A program made the translations under genes and the position numbers. DNA of 64,000 nt from Cordia subcordata. Its lineage: Eukaryota; Streptophyta; Magnoliopsida; Boraginales; Cordiaceae. The notes under the pieces are model-generated. The model did not search any database and was not told the DNA's origin. It saw nothing but the letters and a program-made list of their open reading frames with translations. The DNA is taken from positions 806,001-870,000 of the forward strand of contig JAPTOF010000015.1 of assembly GCA_028554755.1 (NCBI GenBank), written 5' to 3'. Each line of letters opens with the position of its first letter. Within the stretch, counting starts at the first letter, position 1. Of this stretch, positions 34,235 through 45,893 are shown in pieces.

Positions 34235-35261
34235 TCACTTGTAGGAGCAGTTTGTTGCAGCTGAGCAGTCATAACCTGTTTGGTGGCTTTGGACTTGCAT
34301 AATTGATTCCATCAAACCTGTGCCAACACTCAATAGCATTGTGATTTTTCTTGCCACAAATTTGATAGTAAAGAGGAGAATTAGAGGATGTAGAGGATTG
34401 CACATTATTCTGATTTGGATATGGCTTTGGAGAAGAATTTTGGCCTTGGGAAGAAGGAGTGATGCCCCTTCTTCTTCCACCTTGACCCCTACCTCCATTA
34501 TTTTGAGACCTACCTCTTCCTTTAGTAGTTTGAACATATAGTGCAGAGTGAATAGTATTAGAGTTATCAGAAGACACATTTGCATTAGCCATTTGCAAGT
34601 CCAACTCCTCAACCAATAACAAACTTGAAATTTCAAACAGAGTAAATTGACTTGTGTTGAGCTTGATTGAAGACTTGAGAATACTCTGAAGGCAAACCCC
34701 TCAGAATGTAAAGAATTAAGTCTTCATCAGAAACAGACTCATGAACAGAAGCAAATTGATCAGTTATGGACTTAACATAGCTAATTGATCAGTTATGGAC
34801 TTAACATCATCAAGATATTGCTACATAGTACGAGAGCCTTTATGCAGAGAAAGTAATTTGTTCTTAAGTTGATGCATGTGAGCTCGAGACATGGAGCTAT
34901 ACCTCCTTTCAAGAGCTGCCCAAATTTCAACTGTTGTCTTCAAGAAAAGAATATGTGGATGTACCTAAGGAGAAATAGCAGGGAAGAAACATGTTCGAAG
35001 CTTTTTGTCAATAGTTTGCCATAGAAGAAATTGCAGATTGGTTGCAAATTCACCATCAGGTCCATGAATTCGAGATGGAGGACATGGTGCGATGCCTTGA
35101 ACATGTTCGAGAAGATCATACACAGATAAGAGACCTTCCATTTGATTTTGCCACACAATATAATTGACATTATCGAGCTTAACCAAAACAAAAGAGCTCC
35201 AATCATGCATTAGCACTTTAAGATTGGAGAATGTTTCAGCCAGATCAGTAGTAACTGCCAT
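34235..35261 (-). pseudogene. Gag region of copia C
   Basis: The N-terminal part starts MAVTTDLAETFSNLKVLMHD and contains NYIVWQNQMEGLL (copia gag). After frame breaks, the C-terminal part (34269-34622) has Gly/Arg-rich stretches and a zinc-knuckle-like YQICGKKNHNAIEC, in which the first Cys of the CCHC motif is Tyr. It packages RNA in intact elements; here it is broken by stops and frameshifts. Confidence 0.8.
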
Positions 35262-35472
35262 TGATGTAAAACTAGAAAGCTCAAAGCAGAAACCCTAAAT
35301 GACAAATTTCTTGAAGAAATCAACAATTTTGGTGATGCGATCAGAGGCGAAAAACAAAATCGAAGCTTCTTCGTTACTATGAGAAGCTATCACAGCTCAT
35401 TAATGGCGAGAAAAAAAAAAGAATTAGGATCAAAGAGGATCTGAAAATCCTTCTAGATGACTCTGGATACCA

Positions 35473-35697
35473 TGATAGAAAGAGATATTTTGAGAAAAGA
35501 AGAATTGATTCATTACTTCATTAAAGTTGTGTTGAGTACAATTGAGCTATTTATAGCTAAATGAGAAGGACAATAACTGCCTTCAAGTTAGTTATAACAA
35601 AGTAACAGCTAACTAACTCATAACTACTTTCTATCACAAGCTGCTTTGACTTTGCTTTGATGCTTTGACTTTGCTTTGACATTTCATCTCCTTGTCA
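35473..35697 (-). repeat. 5' LTR of copia C, with internal ~18-bp duplication
   Basis: 225 bp; longer than its partner because a GCTTTGACTTTGCTTTGA unit is doubled near 35644-35679. A few other substitutions separate the two LTRs. Confidence 0.88.
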
Positions 35698-38610
35698 CTG
35701 TGATTGCAGAATTCTAAAGTCAAAAGCGAGTATAAATCCACAATATTTCTCAAATAATTTTATGCGGAAAAAATATGGATGCCCTGAATATGCTCCAATA
35801 TTATCAATATTAAGAGCATAATTTGAAAATTATTTTTAGGAATTATCACATCCTATGAGCAAAATAAGTTATGACAAATTATTATCAATTATATCAATTT
35901 TCTCAAAATCATTCCTTTAATGGAATGATATATTATCTTATTATTATGGATGTGATTATAGATATTATGATGGTCATATGGGTGCAATAATAATAAGGAG
36001 AATTCTTAAGAATTTATATGTGTACCATAAATGTGTTGCTTGTTCCCAAGAGGAAAAATGATAAATAAGAAATCCCTTCTAAAGACGTTGAATCGTGTAA
36101 ATGTCTATAACAAATTCCAAAGGGGCAAATAAATTGGTCTAATAAAATCTTTTATTGCACGCTTAAAATGTGTATATTCCTAGATCATCATTGATGATAT
36201 TAAAAAATTGTCTAATTTTATCTTGGAGCATATTATGTAATATATTGCAACACTTATTAAAAAAGACCAACTACTTATCAATTACCACTCGTCATTGATC
36301 TAGAAAAAGCAATCCCATCTAAATAATTTTTTGTTGCACAAAATATATCTCTATTGCTCCACCACAATGCATTAAGATGGGAATGTGAAAAGGAGTTGGG
36401 AATTTATATTGATTTTGAATCTTAGTCAATTATTAAATAATTTGTATCATCGACTGAGAATATTGAAATAGCATATATTGCTAATTGTTGAAAAATATTC
36501 CCAATATTAAGGGGATAAAAACAAAAGTTGGAAAATTGAAAAGTTTTATAGAATACATTTGATCCTCGCATAAGTCAATATGAGTTGAACGTTCAGAAAA
36601 TTATTTATTTGTATGAAGTTACAAAGATGCATTTATTGATATGAAAGAATGTGACGAAGTCACATATACCAACTATAAGTGCTCTTATTAATGTCTTAAT
36701 AGACAAATTACAAAAATATTTCTCCTGAATGCTAAAAGTATAGTAGACTTCGATTCCAACTATAAAGGAGCAAAATAAGCAAGCTGACATTTTTGAAATA
36801 TTTGATATCTTGAAGATATCAAACCATTCATGCAAGTAAAATATATTTAACTGAGAAATATTATTATACTTTAAAAAAGTATCAGGTATCTGAATATGAC
36901 TGAAATTATTGAAAATAAAGAGGTCTCATTTAGTTATATTACTTACTCTTGAAAAGAGTGGAACCAAAAAGAAAAAAATGATCATGATCAAATATTTGCA
37001 TATGTAGTAGCTACTTATTATAATGAAAAGCAAGGATCATAAATTGAAGTAAATCTAAAGATGTCGACATAAATAAATTTGGCCAAAAATACAAAAGATG
37101 CAATCTAGGCATATCTAAATATTTTGATCCTTATTAATCAACACATATTGCATATGAGATTGAGGAGGAGTGTGATATAAATCAATCACATGGGAGTTCA
37201 TGTGGTGGATACAATTATATTAGCCTGGTAATTTTTTAAAGAACTTCAATTATACATCTTATAAATATGAAACGACAATGTGTGTGTGTTTCATGAGTAA
37301 ATCTCCTAAAGAAAAGGGTTAGCGATGTTTAAAGCATAAATTTTCAGAGAAGCATATCCAAAGCTCTTTGTGTGAGCTGAAACATCTAAAAAATTGGGAT
37401 ATATTTGCTTAAATGCAAATCTTCTAAAGAAAAGGGTTTAATAACCCATATATAAGACAGACTTATGAAGAGCTTTCATAAAGAATTTTGAGATAATTAT
37501 TTTAGCTCGGCCTGAAGTTCAATTATTAGTTAGATGGAATATTATCTACCAATCACTTTGGATGAAGAAATTTTAGAGCTAAATAGCTCATATTTTGAGT
37601 AAATCTGAATATTTTGACTCTTGATGTTTTGATAGATCATTTTGATTATGGGCCTGTTTGGATTGATTTTTTTTTTAAGAAAAAATATTTTTTTTCTTGA
37701 AAAAGTTACATTAAATTTGCAATGACTATTTGATTTGGTTTCTAAAAAAACTGAAACTCTAAAAAAAATCTCAAATACACTTTTTTTAGAAGCCTGAATT
37801 TTCAGTTTCTCAAAAAAAGCTGTTTTTCAAAAGCTGTTAAAAAAAGCGCTTTTGAAAAAAGCCAATCCAAACGAGCCCTATGTGAAGATAACGAGAAACT
37901 ATTGGTCCCAAAGTGTCATATCTCGATAAATCTTGTCATACTTTATGTGCGGGCACAACTATCTATTATTTTATTAGCAAAAGTTAGGCTTGTTCCAATA
38001 GAAAGGCCTTAGAGGTATTATACAGAAATTTCGTTATCATTATTATCAATACACTCAAAGTCAAAGTTGATTAAGCATGAAAAATGTTGACTAGTTGTTG
38101 ACTCACAACGAGCAATATATTTTTATATATGCTAAACTTATTACGTACCCATGCTTGTGAATGCTCATTGTTATTGTTATCTCCCCAAAGCATGACAGTT
38201 TATTACTTAGCAAATGAATGGTATGAATTGTTTGAGTAAAGGGAAATTATATTAAAAGTAATTGAGCTAGTATATAATACTGAATCCATGCATGAACTCC
38301 CCGAGAAATATGAAAAAATTCTCATCAAGTTTCTCAAGCAAGAACTTGGCAAGTTCATCTTAATTGATATTTGAAAAACTACAAGCTTGGCATATGTATT
38401 CAAAGATTTTTTAATATGTTTAAATGAGAGGGAGACAAATACACGTTGTACTCTTTTTTCTTTAGCCTAGCTTTTATCCCACTGGATTTTTCTAGCAAGG
38501 TTTTTAATGAAGCAGCATGAAATGCATAACAAGAATATTGTATTCTTTTCCTTCATTAGGATTTTTGTCCTACTCGGTTTTTTCCTAGTAAGGTTTTAGC
38601 GAGGCAATTT
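35698..38610 (+). pseudogene. Decayed interior of copia B
   Basis: Between copia C and the 3' LTR the + strand keeps only scattered pol-like traces, such as a KEVSFSYITYSWKEWN to AYVVATYYNE stretch (about 36925-37030). This resembles the SINYISTGKRWSRNE to YAIATEL region of element D. Stops are too frequent to define domains. A MITE sits at 37650-37878. Confidence 0.4.
37650..37878. mobile_element. PIF/Harbinger-like MITE (229 bp), TSD TAT
   Basis: The left end GGGCCTGTTTGGATTGA pairs with the right-end complement GGGCTCGTTTGGATTGG. TAT flanks both sides (37647-37649 and 37879-37881). This is the best preserved of the five family members, and it is nested in the copia B interior. Confidence 0.78.
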
Positions 38611-38626
38611 ATTATCCAAGGGAGAG

Positions 38627-38968
38627 TATTATGAAATTATTAATTATTGCGGATATTCATCTTAGGGCTGGTTTATTGTTATTTAAAATCTAGATATGAT
38701 TTATGACTATCTGAACTCTTATAAGATAAAGTTGGATGAGTTTAGGTATTTGTCTCAATGTAAATTCTAGCCCTATATAACTACTCTTATATTGCTCATA
38801 TAAATAAGGGTCTCTGTATTGTAAAGTTGTATTAACACTTAAGAGACACAATAAAATATTCTCCCTTCTTCTCTCTCTTATATTTTCTCTCTTTTCTTGT
38901 TATTTATATTCTCTTTATTTCTCTTGTTCATATATCTTCTTTCTATTTTGTAGTTATTTTTATAACCA
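38627..38968 (+). repeat. 3' LTR of copia B
   Basis: 342 bp. It matches the 5' copy throughout with scattered changes; the terminal TG is changed to TA. Confidence 0.78.
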
Positions 38969-39238
38969 AAAAAAAAACTCTAATCCCTTATTTTTGAATT
39001 TTGTAATATTATCAGTTTTTGGTCTTTATAATTTATGAAGAACTCAGTTTCTTATCTTTGCAATATGTGATACTATTAGTCCTAGCATTATTATTTTCTT
39101 GATGTTCTTTTGCTTCAAATCAATGACGTCACAAACCGCGAAGATAAGGAATTGAATTGTCGTGTTTCAAAAATAAGGGTCTTTATTATCAAAATGATTA
39201 AAGATAATAAACCAAACAAGTCACTTATCCAAAATTGT

Positions 39239-39780
39239 TTTTCTTACCCTTACGATTTCCTTTTTGTTCTTTCTAAGGTACTAGCCGCATAATTATTTGG
39301 AATTTACCTTTATGACAATAAGGCAGTACTTGGGTAAGTCTTCTCTAATCCAATTCAAATGTGACAGGAAAGGCTGGAAGTCCAAGTAAATAGCTGACCA
39401 ATTCATTTCCCATCTTACACTAAACAATGAAAGAAGAAAAATTCTTCAATCTTCCCACCTCCCGAAACCACCCAAGTTGGGACTCGTAGCTGACAAATGA
39501 AATTTAGCCATATCAACTATACTGGTCCATGTGTATTTGCTATATTTTTTTATGGTTTAGGAACACAATTATGCATACACCCTTGTTGCAAAAATTTAAA
39601 ACATGCAAATGAGCATGCGCGTCCCAATAGTGAATAATATAAAAAACAACAAGAAAAATCCAGTCACACATTTATATAATATACAATACGTAAATGACCA
39701 AAATACCCTTATTTCTTGTGAAAAGTAAAAGATTTAGTGAATCCCCACATGTCACATCAGCATTTAATTGGTATTTCCTA
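39239..39780. other. Intergenic, no gene seen
   Basis: AT-rich, non-repetitive by eye. No domain-bearing frame on either strand. Confidence 0.4.
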
Positions 39781-39789
39781 TTCCCACCA

Positions 39790-40690
39790 ATCAAGAATAT
39801 GTACAGATGGGTTGAAAATTTGTAGCGTACACACGTTATTATTTGTGCCAGTGGCCCAAAATTAGTAGTTAACCACCAATGAAGAATACGTAGTGATGGA
39901 TTGGAAATTTGTACTATAGACATTATTATGTACAGATGGCGTCAACTTCTATAGTAAACACATTATATTTTGTACAAATTCATTTTTCTTGCCAAAATAT
40001 TCACAGATGGCTTGCAAATTTGTAGTATACACACATTATTATTTGTACCAATGGCTCAAAATTAATAGTTAACCACCAATGAAGAATATGCAGCGATAGA
40101 TTGAAAATTTGTACTAGAGACATTATTAAGTACAAATGACATCAAATTTTGTAGTAAAAATATTATGTTTTGTACAAATTCATTTTTTCTGCCAAAATAT
40201 TCGTTCAAGAGAAATTTGTTGTTAAAAATTTTTCAGTTGCATTATTTCCGCCTAGATATTCATCTAGAAAATTTTCAGTTAAAAATTTTTTATTTGCATT
40301 ATTCCCACCAAAATTTTATGTAGAGATGGCTTCAACATTTGTAGTTAACACATTATTATTTATAGTAATTCATTATTTCTGCCAAAAGATTCGTTCAAAA
40401 TAAGTTTAATTTCATTTAGTTATTTGTAGCAATGGCTCAAAACTAGTAGTATACACATTATTATTTCTAGAAATGTGTTCTTCCTACCAAAATTTTTGTT
40501 CAAGAGAAATTTGTTGTTAAAAGTTTTCATTTGCATCGTTCCGGCCAAAATTTTCATTTAAGAGAAATGCATTATTCCCGTCAAAATTTTCATTCAAGAG
40601 TCTATATCAATAGCGTCAATATTTTTAGTAAATGCATTATCGTTTATAGAAATTCTTTGTTCACGCTAAAATTTTAATTCAAAATTTTCG
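39790..40690. repeat. ~200-bp tandem repeat with degenerate extra units
   Basis: A unit with TTTGTAG..TACACAC.TTATTATTTG, CCACCAATGAAGAATA and TTTTGTACAAATTCATTTTT begins near 39818 and again near 40018 (period 200). Shorter degenerate copies of the GCCAAAATATTCGTTCAAGA part continue to about 40690. Confidence 0.8.
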
Positions 40691-41160
40691 TAGAGAGAGA
40701 AATATGAAGAGAAAAATATATAATATGTATATGATATATTATAATGTAAAAATTGATATTTTGATTATTTATATTTATTTTTTCAAGCAGATAGTAGCTC
40801 AAAATAGATGCTGCCTAGGCGACAACACTCTTATGCCCAAGCAGATGTAGTGTGATGGTGCCCAAGTTATAGTTTAACCAATCTGGTTAATCACTGGCTA
40901 GGCGACAAAGGAATCCTACCCAGGCAAATATCATAAATAACTTGAAGATAATTTATTGAAGAAATTATTTTATAGATATTTTCTCACTTTGAAATGTTGT
41001 ATACTAAATGTTATAAACTGATTTGTATGTAAATCACGTATAAAGAATAGTTAATGAAGGTATTATTTTGTATGAAGTCTATATTGATTTGTAGTATTAG
41101 TATTATTAGTTATAGTGTATAATATATTCATTTAATCATATTTAAATGACATGACAATAA
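40691..41160. other. AT-rich intergenic, nothing recognised
   Basis: No coding or structured signal seen. Confidence 0.35.
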
Positions 41161-41184
41161 GGAATAGTTAATTTAACCGGCCTT

Positions 41185-41345
41185 GGATTGGGTTGGGGAT
41201 AATTAAGCCTGTTGGGTCGGCCCACAACCTAGCCCAGCCTATCAAGCAACCCAACAAAGCCCAGCTCGACCCGGCTCACGGCCTGACGCAGCCTAGACTA
41301 CGACCTACATGGGCTTAACTATCAACCCGCTTGGGCCCAATAGCT
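41185..41345. repeat. GC-rich AGCCCAGCC-type dispersed repeat, copy 1
   Basis: Dense GGCCCA/AGCCCAGC/CGACCCGGC words in an AT-rich setting. A similar block lies at 47590-47815. Possibly a transposon terminus of hAT type; not resolved. Confidence 0.4.
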
Positions 41346-41489
41346 AATTCACTTTTTTTCAATTTTTTTCTTTTTTCCCTATTTTAGCCCCCAACAAGTA
41401 TATAAATATATAGACATAAATTGATATATATATATATATATACATATATAGATTTATTTATATATATAAAACATATATACAAGTTTTTC

Positions 41490-44451
41490 AAAAGGGCAAA
41501 TTCCACTATTAGTCCTCATTGTTGACTCATTATGCCAATTTAGTCCCCATTATTATAAAAGTAACATAATTAATCCTCAATGTTACAAAAAGTAACACAA
41601 TTAGTTCCCAATGTTATAAAAAGTAATACAATTAGTCCCTAATGTTACGAAAGTGACACAACTAATCTCCAATGATGCAAAATGTGATAATATTAGTTCT
41701 CTTCATTAAATCAATGTAAATAATTAAATTACCAAATTTAAAGGATGAATTTGTCTTTTAACTTTAAAAGGTTTTTTCTTCCCCTCTTCTTCCCTAATCA
41801 ACCCTACCCATCTTCACCACCATTGCACCATTAAGCATGATCACCATTACAAAATCAACACCTTATTTTCCTCTTTTCATTCGCTGCTTCCTCCACTTTC
41901 CTCCTCCTCGTCTCATCATAGTCCAACTGTACCAGCATTACTACTTACTTCACTCTTTCTTTTAATTATCTTTGGTCACCATAACTGATGATGATCTTTA
42001 TATGTGTGTGTGTGTGTTTTGTTCCTTTCTTGTACATACTTCTAATTAATTAGTTAATTGTTCTAAATTATTTGTCATTCTTTGAATTATTAACAGAAAA
42101 GTTTGAGCATTTTAGCCACAATATCGCATGTATATATTTGAGGCCATTATATTATGAGAAAATAACCCCTTATATCGTCGGAAGCATGCATATTTTTCCT
42201 TTATTAATTTTGAAAAAGCATTATATTTATATATATGTGTGTGTATGTGTGTGTATGTACATGCATGTGTGTATATATATAATTCTATCCTAAAAGAAAG
42301 CCAAATTCTATCAAAAAATACTGTTGGTGAAGATTAGTGGTGGTGCAATGGCGGTGAAGGTGACTAGGGTTGATTGGGGAAGTAGAGGGAAAAAGGGAAA
42401 AATGCTTTTAAAATTAAAAGACAATTTTATATTTTTTATATTATTTTTAACATTATTTTAATGGAGAGCATTAATATTGTCACGTTTTGTGATATGCTAT
42501 TCGTGAGCACAAGCCTAAATAGCCCACAAGCGCATGGGTCGTGTGTAGCACATTGTGTGTGGGTGTGGGGTTGAATCCACGAGGAGGCCTAACGTATGTG
42601 GTATCCTAAGCTAAGTGCATCCTAAAGAGCTACGTGTTGGGATCCTAACTACAACCTTTTTTGGTTTTTGAGATTGAAGGGAGTTCGGAAAGATAAACCT
42701 AAGCTAAAGATAAAGAAATAAAAGGCGAAGTGTGTGAAGGGAGAGTTAGACGATCTAAGGGGATTCTAACACGTGGAAATGGAGACTAGAGTGATTACAA
42801 TTTGCCTATGGGTGATTACTACGTCTTTCTAGGGTTACTTGATGGAAATACTTGGTTGTTCTCATCTAGATCTTTAATTAACCTCCTAATGGAACCCCTA
42901 GGCATGTCTACCTAGAGTTACAGCGTGGTCTTTATGACCTAGGCATTAGGGCTAGCTAATTAAGGTACTAGGTGACTTGAATCAATCCAATCCTCACGTC
43001 TAAACCATTGGCTGGATTTAAAGCCAAGACCTAGTCCGTCTAAGGTCGACCAACTTACTCTGAAACCTGTTAGCTGGATTTAAAACTAAGGGAGACTCGA
43101 CCTAGGCTAGCCATCAATTAGGCACCATCGATCGTCATCACAATAGTGGAAATTAACAATTACGTGCAAAGCACACACATCTAGGGCATGACATTCGAGG
43201 ATATATTGGCCTATCCTACTACTAAGCACATAGACATACTTAGATTACACCAATTTAAGTAATAGCACTCGACATGTAAGCAATAGAAGCTATCTATACT
43301 GTTAAGTATGCTAACACACACATAGACATGTATATAGTCATACCCACTTTATGTAATCACCACATAAACACAATGCTAGCATAATGATTTAGAGATGCTC
43401 AATAGCATTATAGACTTCAATATATATATATATATTACATCATTAAGGCATTTCTACAAACACAGAGACATGTATGTAAATTTGCCATTGAAACCCTAAA
43501 CAAGCATATATATACAAATCCATCAAGTTCCCATTAATAAAAGTAGTAATCAATTCATAAATACAAGATATAATCACTCTATATAACTCTAATCATATGT
43601 AACTAGACTTAGGATAAAAGAAAGATACCCTTCTATCCACAACCACGCTTTACAATCCATAAGCTATGCTTAATCCTTGTGTTTGATCCTCTTAGATCCT
43701 TGATTCCAAGTGCTAAATTTTTTTAGAAGTGTGTGTGTGTGGTAGGTTTAGGTGGACTTAGGGTTTAGGGAAATGGGTGTGTGAAATAGTGGGTGTTCTC
43801 TCTAAAAAATGGCTGAAAAAGTGCTTAAATAGAGTTTAAATCGCCCAAAGCCAGGGACCAGGCCGGTCGACTGGCCTAGCACATAGGTCGACCGGTGGTC
43901 TACCGTTCTAGTACATGGGTCGACTGGCCAGGTCAGTAGCCTGGTCGATTTTGCGTGCTTTGCTTCTGTTTTGCTCTGGTTGTACTTCTCTTCATCTAGT
44001 CACCTCCTAAAGTGTCATTTAAGCCTTGTTCAAGTCCTAAACACCTTTGGTTTTGATCCACATTCCAATTTCTATCAATCACGCTCAAATCTTCTCTCTA
44101 AATCTCACCTAAAACAAGTAATAAACGCGCATTAGTGTAGCATTTACATCTTAAACTCATCTATGAACATGTAAACTCAAAATTACTAGTATGACCTAAA
44201 TACTATACTAATACACCAAATGAAGCACTAAACACATCAAAACAAGTATATACATGCAATACATAAGCGTACACAAAACCAACACATCATTTTGTAACAT
44301 TGGAGACTAGCTGTGTCACTTTCATAACATTAGGGACTAATTGTGTCACTTTTTGTAACATTGGAGACTAATTGTGATACTTTTATAACAATGGGGACTA
44401 CATTGGCACAATAAGCCAACAATGAGGACTAATAGTGAAATTTGCCCTTTC
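41490..44451. mobile_element. Foldback element whose TIRs are built of ~31-bp tandem repeats
   Basis: The left arm (41490-41730) and the reverse complement of the right arm (about 44290-44451 plus 42455-42489) align from AAAGGGCAAATTCCACTATT onward. Each arm is an array of TTAGTCCCYAATGTTAYAAAAAGT-like units, four or five copies. The central part includes a TG-repeat tract at about 42004-42020 and 42230-42275. The right arm is cut by the insertion at 42490-44289. No coding region for a transposase is seen. Confidence 0.7.
42490..44289. mobile_element. 1.8-kb LTR-like insertion, TSD TTTTG
   Basis: Starts TGATATGC and ends CACATCA, with a perfect TTTTG duplication on both sides (42485-42489 and 44290-44294). 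It interrupts the right TIR of the foldback element, and excising it rejoins the TIR. CCGGTCGACTGG-type words occur at about 43861-43935. There is no coding region, so a solo LTR is likely, orientation unknown. Confidence 0.68.
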
Positions 44452-44593
44452 CCAAAACATAGATATATAAATTTATATAGATATCTATATAAATACATAT
44501 TAGATAATCTACAACTTATATAGATATATAGATCAATATAGATAGATAGATATATAGATATAGATAAGTATATCTATATGATATATAAATTTA

Positions 44594-45572
44594 GGAAAAT
44601 GGTAGTTTTAAGGCTTGAACTTTATAAAATATAAAATTAAGGGCCTGAAATTTAAACTTTTAATAGAAGGGTTTGAACTTATGAAAAAGGGACATTTTAC
44701 ACATTAAGTAATGGGTGTTAATTTTTTTTCTTACATGGCATTTTTTCCTTTTCAAATCTTAGGGTAATTTTATTTTTCTTTCATAGTTCACATGGATTTT
44801 CCTATATGGCATTCCAAATATACATGGCACTATAAACAAACTTGTAAATTATAAGCTATCTCATATACGTACAAATGTATAAATTGTGCACTTTTTCTTT
44901 GCAACTTATGGGAATATAAATTAATATACATATGTTTTGTGTTACTAATAAAAACGTTCATATATATTTAAAATTTCAAAAATATAAGCTAACTATGTAG
45001 TTTAAGTATTAACAAATTAAGAAATTTAAATAAATCATAATAAACCAAAAAATATGCTAATTTTAGAAACTAGAAATAATATGTTCATTTTTGAAACTAT
45101 AAATATTAATGTGTTATTTTATGGTTTATTTTGATTTATTTAAATTTTTTTGTTTTATATATAACTTATATTTTTCAAATTTTAAGTATAGACAAACATT
45201 TTTATATTTAGTTATAGAAAAAAAATATGTAAGTTAATTTATATTTTATAGGTCACAAAAAAATGTCCAAAATTTATATATGTAGACATATGCATGATAG
45301 CTTATAATTTACAAGTTTGTGTGTGTGATGCCACATAAATTTAGACTACCATGTAAGAAAATCAACCTAAGCTATGAAAGACAAATAAAATGCCACCTAA
45401 TGTTTGAAAAGGAAAAAAATGTCATATAAGCAAAAAATTAACACCGTTAGTTAAAGGTGTATAAAATGTTACTTTTTCATAAGTTTAAACCCTTGTATTA
45501 AAGATTTTAAAGTTCATACCCTTAGTTTCATATTTTGTAACGTTTAAGGCCTAAATTACCTTTTTTTTCTAT
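44594..45572. mobile_element. Long-TIR (foldback) element, ~970 bp
   Basis: The left arm (about 44597-44900) and the complement of the right arm (about 45250-45565) match over roughly 300 bp: TTTAAGGCTTGAACTTTATA against TTTAGGCCTTAAACGTTACA, then GGGTTTGAACTTATGAAAAAG and CTTGTAAATTATAAGCTATC. No coding region. A related half-copy is at 48990-49312. Confidence 0.7.
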
Positions 45573-45689
45573 AAATATATATATATATATATATTAGATA
45601 ATTTACAACTTATATAGATATATAGATCTATATAGATATCTATATCATATAGATTAATATATCTATAACATATACAGATATCCATATGG

Positions 45690-45708
45690 ATCTCTCTCTC
45701 TGTCTCTG

Positions 45709-45783
<75 letters not shown>
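45690..45783. repeat. (CT)n-(TA)n compound microsatellite
   Basis: CTCTCT runs with a few GTCTCT interruptions, followed by about 17 TA units. Confidence 0.9.
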
Positions 45784-45786
<3 letters not shown>

Positions 45787-45893
45787 CTAATATAATACTA
45801 CTAGTAAATTTTATAATTAATGAACCAAATATACATAAGGCGTCTATTATGCATTACACATATAATTCATTTAATAATGGAAAAGTAATTTTG

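Larger units (their letters stand above)
30841..35697 (-). mobile_element. Ty1/copia element C (RE1-like), nested in copia B
   Basis: Direct repeats 30841-31046 (206 bp) and 35473-35697 (225 bp) start TGATAGAAAG and end TTATCA/TTGTCA. Flanks CTTTG and CTGTG form a 5-bp TSD with one mismatch. On the minus strand TGGTATCCAGAGTCAT follows the 5' LTR, resembling an initiator-Met tRNA primer site. Gag, protease, integrase, RT and RNase H follow in copia order. The short LTRs and 4.86-kb size fit the Ale/Retrofit (RE1) group (inference). LTRs differ by about five substitutions by eye, so it is relatively recent. Confidence 0.9.
29953..38968 (+). mobile_element. Ty1/copia-like element B (old, interrupted)
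   Basis: Two 342-bp direct repeats, 29953-30294 and 38627-38968, share the opening T(G/A)TTATGAAATTATTAATT and a pyrimidine-rich tail. After the first repeat comes CGTTATCAATACGATTAG, similar to the primer-binding-site region of element D. Before the second lies CCAAGGGAGAG, a PPT. The interior is heavily decayed and interrupted by copia C (30841-35697) and a MITE (37650-37878). A TSD is not clear. Confidence 0.75.
29817..39230. mobile_element. Small TIR element split by copia B
   Basis: The left arm (29817-29950) and the reverse complement of the right arm (about 38990-39230) align: GAGTAAATGACTTATATAGT against GGATAAGTGACTTGTTTGG, then CTTATTT..GAAA and AATCCCTTATTTT/AATTCCTTATCTT. Flanks AAAATTAT (29809-29816) and AAAATTGT (39231-39238) suggest an 8-bp TSD with one mismatch. 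Without the inserted copia (29953-38968) the element would be about 400 bp. Confidence 0.55.
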
